42,709 nt of DNA from a virus. The stretch is taken from the IMG/VR virus record IMGVR_UViG_3300032299_000934, positions 1 through 42,709 of that record. One strand, given 5' to 3'. Every line of letters begins with the position of its first letter. Within the stretch, counting starts at the first letter, position 1. Made by a program: the position numbers and the translations under genes. The notes beneath the pieces were generated by a model. That model saw only the letters and a list, made by a program, of their open reading frames with translations. It ran no database searches and had not been told where the DNA came from. Shown here one piece after another: positions 16,378 to 25,044 of this stretch.

Positions 16378-18866
16378 CGCATTGCCCTCGCCTTGGTGTG
16401 AACCATCCCCACCCATTCGCAGCTGGCGAAGCGGCACGGGCGGGCGGTGCTGTTGCGCAGCTCGACCACGCACTTCTCGCCGTTTGACTGGATCGGCACC
16501 GTGAACACCCCCTCCTGCAGCGAGTCGGCGTAGGGGCCCTCCTCCTCGATGCCGACCAGCGAATTGCGGACCGCCAGGGCGCTGTGGGTGAAGGTGTAGA
16601 CAGCCGGCTCGCGGCGTTCGGCCAGCACCCAGGCCTCGAAGAACTCGCTGCCGTGGTAGCGGATCTTGGCGTGGCGCACTTGCAGCCGCTCGACATTGCC
16701 CGGCACCCGGCCGCCGCCGGCATCCCGGTAGAGCCGGAAGCGGGTGAAGCGGTACAGGAACTCGTAGGCAGCTCCGAACCACACCTCCTTGTTGCGCCAG
16801 TCACCCCTGGCCGTGATGCGTCGGCCGCTCAGCGTCTCGCCAAGCAGGACGCCGCCGGTCTGGCCAGGCGCATAGCCAGACCAGGCCTGCGTCAGGGACT
16901 CTGCCCTGTAAGGCAGGACCCATGTGGTCGTCTTGGCATCGGCGTCGTATTCGCCGTTGCTCACCCTGATGGGGCCAGGGGTCGCAGCTGTCGTGCTGAC
17001 CATGCGGTCGAGGAGCATCGGCGAGCGGCCGTTGACTTCTGTGGCGCTGTCCCGTGCCGACAGCTTCTCCAGCCACACCTCACCATCGGGGTACTCGATC
17101 ACCACATACAGCGTCTCCTGCACGCACACGATCTGCAGGATTCGCTGCGCACTGGAGAACCGCCAATAGCTCCAGCTGCTTTGCTCGCGCTGCATCCCTT
17201 CGCCCACGTTGCGAGAGAAATACTTGAACACATAAATGTGATTGCGGAAGCCGGGCTTCTCGGAGATTGTGAACCACGAATAGCCCGTGTCGTTTGCCGC
17301 CAGCCGCAGCACTTCGTTAGGAACATAGCTGCTTACATAGCTGGTCAGATCGGCAGCATCAGCCACCAAAGCCGTTCCAGCACCACGGATGCTGAACTCG
17401 CGGAACTGCGACCACTCGCCGTTTGCCTGGCAGAACACAATCGCGCCAGCAACCGGGATCGGCCTCACGTCTGGGTCGATCTCGTACTGCGTGAGCACCG
17501 TGATCTGCGCCGTCGATGGCGTCAGCGCCGCTGCTGATGCGTTAAACCGAAACTGGATCTGATCGGCAAAGATGATCAGCTCGTCTTGATACGGGATCGC
17601 ATGGCGGAGCAGCGCCACGCGGGGGTTAGTGGCCGTGATGTCGATGGGGTCGGTGTCCAGAACTGCTGTCGCAGTCTCTGGGAAGAACTCAAAGAAATCC
17701 CGCGATCGGCTGAGCGCAATGTTCTCGTCCGCCAGAAAACCCAGGCGGTTCTTGAACACGAACACATCCTGAATCGGGTGGCCGATGAAGCCTGGGTCAG
17801 GTGCCGAGTCCAGATTGCCTGCTGTGCGCTGGCCCCAGGACGGGATCTCTGCTTCTTGCGTGACCGTGCCATCGGCCGGGCCAAACCAGAAGGTCCCGTT
17901 GGGCCTCCGCACCAGCACATGGGGCATGGTGCTGGGGTCGATCTGGTACGGCACCCCCGGCGCAACGGTTTCTTCCCACTGCCCCTCGCCAAACGCACTG
18001 CTGCGAGGCGCAAAGGCAACGTGGTAGCCATCGAACTTGTTGCTCGGATCGCCGACCACCTCCACCTGGTAGCCCCTGGGGGCGATGGTGGGCAGGTCGG
18101 TGAAGGCCTGCACCGTGTTGGTGATCGCAGTGATGTCGCTGTTGGAGCGGGCGTCCGTCGCCTCGATCGTGATGGGCCTGTTGCTGCGGATCCACAGCAC
18201 CGATCCCCGCCGACTGATCTCCACGCCGCTGACAGCCAGCAGTCCCTGCCGCAGGTTGGCGGCGATGTCGGCGGCCGAGATCCGGTTTTCAGCCACGTCG
18301 CCGTTGCCGTCAACCACCACCGCCTGCACGGCGGTCTGCACGCTGACCAGCGTGCCGTTCAGGTTGACCTCGTAGGTCTGCCCGTAATTCGCTGCTTTGA
18401 CCCACACCAGGCACTCATGGGGAAAGGGCCGCGGCGTGGCCGGCGCCAGGGCAGCCGTCATCGCCGGCACGACCTTTGTGTTGCTAATGAAGGTGAAGTC
18501 TGCAATCGTCGCGGCCCGCAGGTCTGTGCGAGCGTTGGCGCCAGACGCCAGGTAGCCATAGCCGTTCGGCGCCACCACGGTGCGCTCGGCGCCCGTGAGC
18601 TGCTCAAACACCTGCACCCTTGTCCGGCTGATGACGACCATGTATTGCTCCACCTGGTCGCGCTGGATGTGATGCAGCATCACGTTGCCCAGCGAGTTGT
18701 CGCTGATCTTGGCCAGGGCCTGGCTGCCCTCACGCTTCCGCAGCCCCTCGCTGATTGAGCTCACCCCATTGATCTGCTCATCGGCCTGGGTGGGCTGGCG
18801 CTGAGCATCCGGCTGCTGGCTGACACCCTGGATCAGGTTTGGGATCAGGTAGCTGATCAGGCTCAC
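16374..18866 (-). CDS. Tail tubular protein B, T7 gp12-like
   Basis: An 830-residue nozzle protein. The N-terminus (SLISYLIPNLIQGVSQQPDAQR...) is the hallmark of T7 gp12-type tail tubular protein B, followed by QINGVSSISEGLRKREGS. Around residues 360-480 is the conserved block FVFKNRLGFLADENIALSRS and DQIQFRFNAS. The protein is full length (T7 gp12 is 794 aa). It overlaps tail tube A by 4 bp upstream and the gp13-like gene downstream. Confidence 0.93.
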   Translation of the reverse strand: MSLISYLIPNLIQGVSQQPDAQRQPTQADEQINGVSSISEGLRKREGSQALAKISDNSLGNVMLHHIQRDQVEQYMVVISRTRVQVFEQLTGAERTVVAPNGYGYLASGANARTDLRAATIADFTFISNTKVVPAMTAALAPATPRPFPHECLVWVKAANYGQTYEVNLNGTLVSVQTAVQAVVVDGNGDVAENRISAADIAANLRQGLLAVSGVEISRRGSVLWIRSNRPITIEATDARSNSDITAITNTVQAFTDLPTIAPRGYQVEVVGDPSNKFDGYHVAFAPRSSAFGEGQWEETVAPGVPYQIDPSTMPHVLVRRPNGTFWFGPADGTVTQEAEIPSWGQRTAGNLDSAPDPGFIGHPIQDVFVFKNRLGFLADENIALSRSRDFFEFFPETATAVLDTDPIDITATNPRVALLRHAIPYQDELIIFADQIQFRFNASAAALTPSTAQITVLTQYEIDPDVRPIPVAGAIVFCQANGEWSQFREFSIRGAGTALVADAADLTSYVSSYVPNEVLRLAANDTGYSWFTISEKPGFRNHIYVFKYFSRNVGEGMQREQSSWSYWRFSSAQRILQIVCVQETLYVVIEYPDGEVWLEKLSARDSATEVNGRSPMLLDRMVSTTAATPGPIRVSNGEYDADAKTTTWVLPYRAESLTQAWSGYAPGQTGGVLLGETLSGRRITARGDWRNKEVWFGAAYEFLYRFTRFRLYRDAGGGRVPGNVERLQVRHAKIRYHGSEFFEAWVLAERREPAVYTFTHSALAVRNSLVGIEEEGPYADSLQEGVFTVPIQSNGEKCVVELRNSTARPCRFASCEWVGMVHTKARAMR

Positions 18867-19504
18867 AGGAACACACCCCCCATGGCCCGATCGGTCAGAC
18901 CCTCGGCGGGCTGGAAGGTGGGGAACCGCTTGCGGCCGGTGATCATGTTCGGCGCCTCCTGGGTGTTCTCCACCCGCATAAGCTCGATCAGCGCCTGCTG
19001 CTCATCCGCCAGGGTGTACTGCACCCCGCTCACATCGCCGATGGTGCGGGCGCTGAACACCCTGGCAGCGCGGATAAGCGACCAGCGGTTGTAAGCCTCG
19101 GGGCACTCGTCCCAGGGCAGCAGCCACACCACATCCGCCTTGAGCTGGGCGACCGGGATCTGGTAGCTGCGGCTCTCCTTGTCGTAGACCCGCTGGCCGC
19201 GCAACTGGTAGCGGTGCTGGAACTCGTAGGGGTCCGGCTGCCAGCTGATCACATTGGCGGGCAGCACCATCTCCCCGCCGCTACTGCGGGTGAAGGGGTA
19301 CTCGCGCTCGCTGTTCCAGCTCCAGCCGCGGGTCTGCCCCTCCTTGTGCATCTCCAGGATGGTGGCCTCTGCGGTGCGGGCCTCCAGCACCTGCTGGTTC
19401 TCGAGCGTGGACACCGGCTGCTCGCCGATGTTCATCAGCACGATGTTCACCGCCTCCAGCAGGGTGGTGCGGCCTGGCGTTGCCCGTTGGTTCGTCAGGC
19501 CCAT
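18863..19504 (-). CDS. Tail tubular protein A, T7 gp11-like
   Basis: The protein carries the gatekeeper signature TLLEAVNIVLMNIGEQPVST, as in T7 gp11, then TRGWSWNSEREYPFTR and a C-terminal FPTFQPAEG block. It forms the ring below the portal. I chose the ATG at 19504 because 14 residues then precede the conserved helix, as in T7; ATG 19519 is possible. A dyad A variant lies 5 bp before this start. It follows the capsid gene across a strong terminator. Confidence 0.88.
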   Translation of the reverse strand: MGLTNQRATPGRTTLLEAVNIVLMNIGEQPVSTLENQQVLEARTAEATILEMHKEGQTRGWSWNSEREYPFTRSSGGEMVLPANVISWQPDPYEFQHRYQLRGQRVYDKESRSYQIPVAQLKADVVWLLPWDECPEAYNRWSLIRAARVFSARTIGDVSGVQYTLADEQQALIELMRVENTQEAPNMITGRKRFPTFQPAEGLTDRAMGGVFL

Positions 19505-19509
19505 CACTG

Positions 19510-19523
19510 CTGCGACCATGCAG
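19510..19523 (-). promoter_or_regulatory. Dyad A variant upstream of tail tube A
   Basis: The minus strand reads TCTGCA-TGGT-CGCAG, one mismatch to the dyad, exactly 5 bp before ATG 19504. The same mismatch (CGCAG) is in the copy at 20701-20714. It lies just after the capsid terminator, so it may restart expression. Confidence 0.45.
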
Positions 19524-19544
19524 ACCAATGTTATCGGCAAGCAC

Positions 19545-19572
19545 AAAAAAGCCCCACCCCGAAGGGCAGGGC
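19545..19572 (-). terminator. Intrinsic terminator after the capsid gene
   Basis: On the minus strand a 9-bp stem (GCCCTGCCC pairing with GGGTGGGGC, two G-U pairs) is closed by a TTCG tetraloop and followed by six T. It begins 20 bp after the capsid stop. T7 has its main terminator at the same place, after gene 10. It is the only stem with a T run that I found in the window. Confidence 0.85.
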
Positions 19573-19591
19573 CCGCTCTCCCCTGTCAAGA

Positions 19592-20626
19592 CTAGGGGAC
19601 TTCGATCACGGCGGCACACTCGGCGCGGAGAATCCCCATGCCGATAGCCATGCGTGCCACGAACAGCTGCGACTGGTAGACCACGTTGTAGTCACCGCCG
19701 GGGGCGGTCATCTGCAGCTGCGGGCGGCGCAGGGTGAGCACACCGATCGCATCACGGTGGAAGATCAGAGCCCGGCACTTGGTCAGGTTCTGCTGGTAGG
19801 CCGCGTTGCGATCGAAGGACGTGTTGGTGTAGGCCGCCTGGGTGACGTGGTTGCTCCACATGATCGGGAGCCCCTTCACCCGGCCGATGGTGCCGCCGCC
19901 ATAGGTGCCATTGGCCGACCCTTGGTTGAAGTCGGCATTGATCACCTTGCTGCCCTCGTTGAGGAAGTCGTACTCGTCGGGGGGCACGACAACCACCAGG
20001 TCATCCGTGGGGACATCCTTCCGCTGCATGGCGACCTTAATGTCACCGATGACGGAAGCGAGCTCGTCACCCTTGGCCTGCTTGCTGGCGGTGGCGTAGC
20101 CAGCGCTGAGCGTCCGTGCCGTGCCGGTGCGCCCGCTGTTGCTGGACTTGCTGAGCGGCTCGGTGGAGCGCTTGGCGGCGGCATAGAGCACCCGCGCAAT
20201 GCGGGCATCTTTTTCGCGTGCCAAGGCCTCGCCCAGCTGGTGCATCATGTCCTGCCGATACTGAACGTCCTCCATGAGGTCATCCAGGTCGTACACGTTG
20301 TCGGGCGCCACCAGCAGACCATCAAGATTGATGATCTCCTCGTTGTGATCCGAAGGTGCGTTGCTGGGGTTGGGGTTGTTGGCGTCCGTGGGGACGTTGG
20401 TGATCGGCGTGCCAGGGGTGTGATACCCAGCGATGCGCCGGCCAGTCACCTTGAACCGAGCACTTTGACCGCCCCGGATGGAGCGCTCTTTGACTCGGCC
20501 GGTGAACACGGTCTTGCGGTCGAAGGCGGTCAACACCTCCGACATGCCCAGTTTCAGGAACAGGGCGTAGTTGTCTGCGGCGTTGCCCTTAACTTGGCCA
20601 AGCCGCGAAAGGCTGATAGCGGTCAC
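19592..20626 (-). CDS. Major capsid protein, T7 gp10-like
   Basis: A 344-residue protein with the HK97-fold T7-type pattern: DNYALFLKLGMSEVLTAFDRKT near the N-terminus, GRRIAGYHTPGTPI, the HNEEIINLDGLLVAPDNVYDLDD segment, and a C-terminal RRPQLQMTAPGGDYNVVYQS block. The length matches T7 gp10A (345 aa). The start is a GTG at 20626 without a clear Shine-Dalgarno, which is odd for the most abundant virion protein. The 107-bp gap to the scaffold gene carries a dyad A variant, leaving a leader of about 75 bp. Confidence 0.95.
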   Translation of the reverse strand: MTAISLSRLGQVKGNAADNYALFLKLGMSEVLTAFDRKTVFTGRVKERSIRGGQSARFKVTGRRIAGYHTPGTPITNVPTDANNPNPSNAPSDHNEEIINLDGLLVAPDNVYDLDDLMEDVQYRQDMMHQLGEALAREKDARIARVLYAAAKRSTEPLSKSSNSGRTGTARTLSAGYATASKQAKGDELASVIGDIKVAMQRKDVPTDDLVVVVPPDEYDFLNEGSKVINADFNQGSANGTYGGGTIGRVKGLPIMWSNHVTQAAYTNTSFDRNAAYQQNLTKCRALIFHRDAIGVLTLRRPQLQMTAPGGDYNVVYQSQLFVARMAIGMGILRAECAAVIEVP

Positions 20627-20679
20627 TGCAATGTGTGCGGTGAGCCTCTGCTATCTCGACGGATTCGCGGTCAGGGTGT

Positions 20680-20691
20680 CGGCCTAGGCCG
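20680..20691. repeat. 12-bp perfect palindrome before the capsid gene
   Basis: CGGCCTAGGCCG, between the capsid start and the dyad A variant. It would fall in the leader of a transcript starting near 20701 and could form a small hairpin or bind a dimer. Confidence 0.35.
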
Positions 20692-20700
20692 GCCTGTGCT

Positions 20701-20714
20701 CTGCGTGAGTGCAG
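20701..20714 (-). promoter_or_regulatory. Dyad A variant upstream of the capsid gene
   Basis: The minus strand reads TCTGCA-CTCA-CGCAG (one mismatch), preceded by ACG as in the copy before the small terminase. It leaves a leader of about 75 bp to the capsid GTG, reminiscent of the T7 gene 10 promoter-leader arrangement. Confidence 0.5.
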
Positions 20715-20733
20715 ACGTACTCATGCACACCTT

Positions 20734-21696
20734 CTACACGAAGATCGGAGAGCGTGCAAACTTGGCGTCGATGTAGCGGCGGTACTTCTCGTCCACCAGG
20801 TAGCGCTGCTTGCCGCCTTTGGTGAGCACCTGCTTGGCCTCCATCGCCTCCTCCTCCGTCTCGAACACATCCAGGGCAGGGTTGGCGGTGCCGCCGCTGG
20901 CCATCACCAGGGCCGGCTCCTTGTCGGCTGTGGCGACCTTGCCCTGCAACCAGCGCACAGCAGCGCGGGCCGCAGCCGGGTTGCCGGTGTTGACGGCCTC
21001 GTTGTAGTCGGCCAGCTCGGCCTTGCTCAGGTTGGCCAGGGCCCACTGGCTGATCTCGGCGAACTTGGCATCGCCGCCCACCTCAGCACGGATCGCCGCG
21101 GCGTCCTCATCGGTCAAGCCAGCGGTGGCGGGCTGGGCCTCGGCCGGGCGATAGGCCGACTCGTAGCGCTCGATCAGCGCCTCGGGCAGGCCCAGGGCCC
21201 CGGCCAGCTTCTGCCGCATTTCGCTGGTGTCCTCGCCCCGCTGCACAGCGGCATCCCACTGCGCCAGGTCGATCCCCTCCTGCTCGGCAGCGGCCACCAC
21301 GGTCTCGCCGTAGCCGGCCACGGCCTCCTCGCGGGTGAGCGTCTTGACCTCGGCGGGCTCAGACTCAGCTTCCTTGACGGTTGAATCAGCCCGCTGCCCC
21401 AGCTTCTTCTGGAGCTCCAGGTAGGCCTTCTCCAGATCCTCGGCGGACTTGAACTTCCCGGCCAGGGGCCGCTGCTCGCCCTGCTCCTGCTCAGCCTCCA
21501 CCTCGTCGCCCTGCACCTCCAGGGTGGCGAAGTCAGGCGCTGCAACCGCTGGCGCCGGGGGTTCCAGCGTGCCGGCGGCAAGGGCCCGGTCCTCCTCGGC
21601 GATCTCCTGCAGGAAACCAGCCAGGGCGTCCTTGTCGTAGCCAGGGCCGGCCAGGGCCAGCTGGTCGGGGGTGGGCTGGATTGGGGTGGCGGTCAT
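20734..21696 (-). CDS. Capsid scaffold (assembly) protein, T7 gp9-like
   Basis: A 320-residue, very acidic protein directly between portal and capsid. It has a disordered acidic N-terminal half, a KSAEDLEKAYLELQKKLGQR helix (the conserved scaffold block), Ala/Glu-rich middle helices and a basic C-terminal tail (GGKQRYLVDEKYRRYIDAKFARS) that should contact the capsid protein. The size fits T7 gp9 (307 aa). ATGA overlap with the portal stop. Confidence 0.88.
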   Translation of the reverse strand: MTATPIQPTPDQLALAGPGYDKDALAGFLQEIAEEDRALAAGTLEPPAPAVAAPDFATLEVQGDEVEAEQEQGEQRPLAGKFKSAEDLEKAYLELQKKLGQRADSTVKEAESEPAEVKTLTREEAVAGYGETVVAAAEQEGIDLAQWDAAVQRGEDTSEMRQKLAGALGLPEALIERYESAYRPAEAQPATAGLTDEDAAAIRAEVGGDAKFAEISQWALANLSKAELADYNEAVNTGNPAAARAAVRWLQGKVATADKEPALVMASGGTANPALDVFETEEEAMEAKQVLTKGGKQRYLVDEKYRRYIDAKFARSPIFV

Positions 21697-23330
21697 TGGG
21701 CGGGTTCTTCAGTGGGTTGTTGCATGTCCTGAACGGTGGCCGCGGCGGTGGCCAGCTTCTGCGGATCCGCCGCCGGCGACTGCAGCAGGGCCTGCTGCTG
21801 GGCCGCCTGCTGGGCCGCGGCCTGCACCTTTTCGATCTGCTGCTGGGTCTTGATCAGGCCCACCGTGTCGATGCCCATCGCTGCCGCCAGCCGGCTGATC
21901 AGCTCAGTGGGCATCAGGTATTGCAGCGTGCCCTCGGGGGTGATCGTCTGTTGCAGGATCTGCATGAAGCGGGCGTGGCGCTCCAGGTCGTTGCCCCGGC
22001 CCACTGCCGCCAGGCCCACGCTCACCACCGGCTTGATCGAGTCATCCGGCAGCGGCGGCAGGCCGCCGGCCTTGGTGAGCAGGTGCAGCTTGCGGCTGAT
22101 GTAGGGGTACTGGAACTCGGTCGTGAGGATCGAGTAGACGCTGCCCAGACTGTTCTCGATCTGCTGGGCCTGCAGCCGCACCTCCTCGGCGGTGGTGCGC
22201 TCGCTGTCGCGCACATCGGTGAGCATGAAGGCGGTCGCCAGCCGGGCCTGCACCCGCTGCAGCCGCTGCTCGGCCACGGCCAGGTCGCTGCCCTTGCCCA
22301 CCTGCACGGCGGTGATGTCCTCCGGGTTGCCGGTGAGGCAGGCGCCGTTGGCCGCCTCGTTGAACTGCTTGGCGGTGACGGCAGCGCCGGGCTTGGCTAG
22401 GAACTTCACCATGGCTGACACCAGCGCTCCCTCGGTCAGGGCCCGGGTGAGGGCGTTCGCGGTCTGCAGGTCCGCCATGCACGCGGCCTCGACATAGCCG
22501 GGGCTGTAGTCCTCGGCGTCGATGCGGAACATGCGCAGCGGGATCCACGGCGCCACGTCGCGGTCTGCCCTGCCATCGCTGCCCTCGATGCGGCGCCCCT
22601 TCAGCTCCTGATACCAGCGGCACTTGTCCGTCTCCCAGCGGATGTGGGTGTAGACCCTGACCATTCGCTCGTCGGGCTGCTCCTCCCGCCCGCCGCCGGG
22701 GAGGTCCTCGTAGGCGGCATCCATCGGCTCGGCCTTGTCGAGGATCTCGCGGGCCGCCTCGGGCAGCTCATCCGCCGGGATCCGCTCGCAGGCGATTGCT
22801 TCGAGCGGCTTACCCATCGGGTCGCGCCGCAGGACATAGCGATAGAGGTTGAACACCTTGCACCCTTCCTCGGGCACATAAGCCATGCAGTTGCCGGCCA
22901 CGATCAGGTGCAGCAGGGCCTCGTGCAGCGCGGTGCGGTCGTTGCTGGTCTCGATGCTGCGCAGCACCGCCCGTTCCATCAGGCCCAGGGTCTTGTCGAT
23001 CTGGGTCTTGAGCTCAGCGATTTGCTCGGGGCCCATCCCCATTGCTGCGGCTTCCGCCTGCTGGCGGGCAAACTCCATGTCGTCGTGGACGAACCGGAAG
23101 AAGCTCTCGGTGGGCGGCAGCAGGGCCAGCAGCAGCCGGCTGGCGATGTTGTGGACACCCCGCTGGCCGATGCCATCCCACGGGTGCTGGATCTCCTCCA
23201 TCGACTGCGGCTGGGGCTCGCCATCAGATGGCAGCAGCCAGGGCAGCGTCAGCGCTCCAGCCTTCCGCCCACGGTCGATCCAGTGGTTCCTGGCGGGCTC
23301 GAGCTTTTTGTAGCGGGCTTCTGCTGTCAT
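21693..23330 (-). CDS. Portal (head-tail connector) protein, T7 gp8-like
   Basis: A 545-residue portal subunit. The N-terminus (ARYKKLEPARNHWIDRGRKAGALTLPWLLP) and the segment IQHPWDGIGQRGVHNIASRLLLALLPPTESFFR match T7-type connectors; T7 gp8 is 536 aa. The central MRTEEVR-like block (RTTAEEVRLQAQQIENSLGSVYS) and the Gln-rich C-terminus are also typical. It overlaps the gp7.3-like gene upstream and the scaffold downstream by 4 bp each. Confidence 0.95.
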   Translation of the reverse strand: MTAEARYKKLEPARNHWIDRGRKAGALTLPWLLPSDGEPQPQSMEEIQHPWDGIGQRGVHNIASRLLLALLPPTESFFRFVHDDMEFARQQAEAAAMGMGPEQIAELKTQIDKTLGLMERAVLRSIETSNDRTALHEALLHLIVAGNCMAYVPEEGCKVFNLYRYVLRRDPMGKPLEAIACERIPADELPEAAREILDKAEPMDAAYEDLPGGGREEQPDERMVRVYTHIRWETDKCRWYQELKGRRIEGSDGRADRDVAPWIPLRMFRIDAEDYSPGYVEAACMADLQTANALTRALTEGALVSAMVKFLAKPGAAVTAKQFNEAANGACLTGNPEDITAVQVGKGSDLAVAEQRLQRVQARLATAFMLTDVRDSERTTAEEVRLQAQQIENSLGSVYSILTTEFQYPYISRKLHLLTKAGGLPPLPDDSIKPVVSVGLAAVGRGNDLERHARFMQILQQTITPEGTLQYLMPTELISRLAAAMGIDTVGLIKTQQQIEKVQAAAQQAAQQQALLQSPAADPQKLATAAATVQDMQQPTEEPAQ

Positions 23331-23713
23331 GCGCCGATGTTCAGGCCTGCGCCTGCGCGGCTCTGGCCATTGATGGTGAGGCTGGCGCGGCGGGGCGCGG
23401 GTGCCGTTGGCGCCGCTGCCGTGGTCAGCGCTGCACCGCTGTTGGCTTGCTGGCTCACATCGGTCATGTAGGTCTGGCTGGCAGCAGCTGCGTTGGCCTG
23501 CTGCTGTTCGGTGATGCGCTGCGCCTCAGCGGCTGCAGCAGCAGCGGCCTCGGCTGCGGCGTCGATCTGCGCCTGGAGCTGCGCCTGGAAGTCCTGCTGC
23601 TGGGCCCTCATGTCCTGCTTGACCTCCTTCAGCTCAGCCTTCTGCTGCTTCATTTCCTTCCGGGTCGGCCCTTGCTGCACGACCGTGGGAGGCTGTGGGG
23701 ATCCCATGCACAT
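23327..23713 (-). CDS. T7 gp7.3-like virion protein, second copy
   Basis: A 128-residue protein starting MCMGSPQ and ending with a basic/Gly patch plus AGLNIGA. The middle is a Lys/Gln/Ala-rich coiled coil. The C-terminal pattern 'SL.I....GLNI' resembles the end of T7 gp7.3, a small virion protein encoded just before the portal and needed for adsorption. I chose ATG 23713 by analogy with its paralogue upstream, which has the same MCMGS start. The stop overlaps the portal start by 4 bp. Confidence 0.65.
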   Translation of the reverse strand: MCMGSPQPPTVVQQGPTRKEMKQQKAELKEVKQDMRAQQQDFQAQLQAQIDAAAEAAAAAAAEAQRITEQQQANAAAASQTYMTDVSQQANSGAALTTAAAPTAPAPRRASLTINGQSRAGAGLNIGA

Positions 23714-23715
23714 GA

Positions 23716-24117
23716 TCAATAGCCTCCGATGTTGAGGCCCGCTGACGCCGACGATCGGGGGCGGGGTTTGCGGTCGATGCGCAGGCTGCGCTTGCCCTCT
23801 GCGGGGTCCATGCCCTGGCGGCTGTCGCCAATCACGGGCGCCTTGGCAGTGGGCTCGGGTGGGGGTGTGCCGATCAATGCGGCCATGCGCTGCGCATCTG
23901 CAGCAGTCGCGTTGGCGGCTGCCTCCTGCGCGGCGAGCAGTTGGGCCTGCGCCGCTTGCTGGCTGGCCAGGGCCTGGTTGAGGGCGTCCTGCGCCATCAG
24001 CGTCTTGCCTTGCATCTTCGATTGCATCAGGCCGATCTGCCGATCAGCCATGCGGTCAAAGCGCTCGTAGTCGGGCACGGTGATCGTGGCCCGCGGCGGC
24101 GATGAACCCATGCACAT
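23716..24117 (-). CDS. T7 gp7.3-like virion protein, first copy
   Basis: A 133-residue protein starting MCMGSS and ending with KRSLRIDRKPRPR and SAGLNIGGY. Both ends resemble those of the next gene, while the middle (Gln/Ala-rich helix) has diverged. This suggests a tandem duplication of a gp7.3-like gene. The ATG overlaps the stop of the 58-aa gene (TGATG). Probably a minor virion component at the head-tail region; this rests on the T7 gp7.3-like tail motif and position. Confidence 0.62.
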   Translation of the reverse strand: MCMGSSPPRATITVPDYERFDRMADRQIGLMQSKMQGKTLMAQDALNQALASQQAAQAQLLAAQEAAANATAADAQRMAALIGTPPPEPTAKAPVIGDSRQGMDPAEGKRSLRIDRKPRPRSSASAGLNIGGY

Positions 24118-24293
24118 CAACCCAGGCCCCCTTGCTGTTCGGCGTGCCAGCGCTTGATGCAGTCCACGACTGACTGCTCGCCGATCCAGTGGTCGATTTC
24201 CCGATGGCTCATTGAGCGATCAGGCTTTCGGCCAAAGGTGTCGTCCAGCCTGGCAATCAGTTCGTCGGAGACGAGTGGAAACACTGCATCCAT
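24117..24293 (-). CDS. Small protein (58 aa) between exonuclease and gp7.3-like genes
   Basis: The 58-residue reading frame starts MDAVFPLVSDELIARLDD and contains an HREIDHWIGE helix; it ends GGLG. It has the compact helical look of small proteins found before structural genes in cyanophages, but I do not recognise a family. It is coupled to the next gene by a TGATG overlap. Its ATG lies inside a perfect dyad A copy (24284-24297). No Shine-Dalgarno is seen. Confidence 0.55.
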   Translation of the reverse strand: MDAVFPLVSDELIARLDDTFGRKPDRSMSHREIDHWIGEQSVVDCIKRWHAEQQGGLG

Positions 24294-24297
24294 GCAG
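24284..24297 (-). promoter_or_regulatory. Dyad A copy at the start of the virion block
   Basis: The minus strand reads TCTGCA-TGGA-TGCAG, preceded by ATG. It is a perfect copy and is the reverse complement of the 14-bp site at 29041-29054. It marks the switch from DNA-metabolism genes to virion genes. Confidence 0.55.
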
Positions 24298-24303
24298 ACA
24301 TCG

Positions 24304-25044
24304 CTACGTTACCGGCGGCTCCCACAAGCGGACAGTGTGGGTGTCGAGGTCGTATTCGCCTGGCCTGAGGATGCGAGCGCAACGGGCCTGGGTGATGGCG
24401 TAGCGCTGATCGAGACCCTTCTTGCCAAAGGCGGCAACGACAGCGGCCCACATCTCCCGTTCAGTCATGCAGCCGGCCAGCGCCTTCTCAGCGGTGACAG
24501 GCCCAAAACCAGGGCAGCCGGGGTAGTTGTCGCTGGTGTCACCCACCAAGGCCTGGCTGTAGAAGGCCAGGTTCGCGTCGTATTCGGACACCTCGATGAC
24601 CTGCCCGTTTCGCAAGTGGTAGCCGGGGAGGGTGAGCATGTCCTTGTCCACCGAAGCGATGACATCGCCCTGCTCGTAAAGGATGCCGAGCACGTCGTCG
24701 CCCTCCACGTCGGGCAGCTCAACCACCTGCCAGCCGCGGGATGGCGCGGCCTGGGCCACCCACTCCTTGAGCTGCCGGTAGCCAGCGGGCTTGCGGTACT
24801 TCTTGCGGTTGGCCTTGTACTTGGGCCAGACGCCATAGCGGAACGAGACGCCAGCAGAGAACACCAGCACCGGCTGGAGGCCTTGGAGGTTGTCGAGGAT
24901 CTCGGCGATGGAGTCCTGGAACAGGGCCTGGGCATCACCATGACGGCAGACGTAGCTCCAGTCGTCCGGGGCCCACTCGGTTTCAAACTCGCACGCTGCA
25001 GCGGCGCGGAACAGGTAGACCTCGGTGTCGATTAGGGCTTTCAC
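24304..25044 (-). CDS. 5'-3' exonuclease, T7 gp6-like (FEN family)
   Basis: A 246-residue nuclease with the acidic residues of the FEN/5'-exonuclease family: Asp6 in ALIDTEVYLF, the LPDVEGDDVLGILYEQ block (about 110-125), SVDKDML (about 130) and VGDTSDNYPGCPGFGPVTAEKAL (about 168-190), the helix-hairpin part that holds DNA. T7 gp6 degrades host DNA and removes RNA primers. Its presence without a phage DNA polymerase is notable. It overlaps the 76-aa gene by 4 bp. Confidence 0.9.
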   Translation of the reverse strand: MKALIDTEVYLFRAAAACEFETEWAPDDWSYVCRHGDAQALFQDSIAEILDNLQGLQPVLVFSAGVSFRYGVWPKYKANRKKYRKPAGYRQLKEWVAQAAPSRGWQVVELPDVEGDDVLGILYEQGDVIASVDKDMLTLPGYHLRNGQVIEVSEYDANLAFYSQALVGDTSDNYPGCPGFGPVTAEKALAGCMTEREMWAAVVAAFGKKGLDQRYAITQARCARILRPGEYDLDTHTVRLWEPPVT

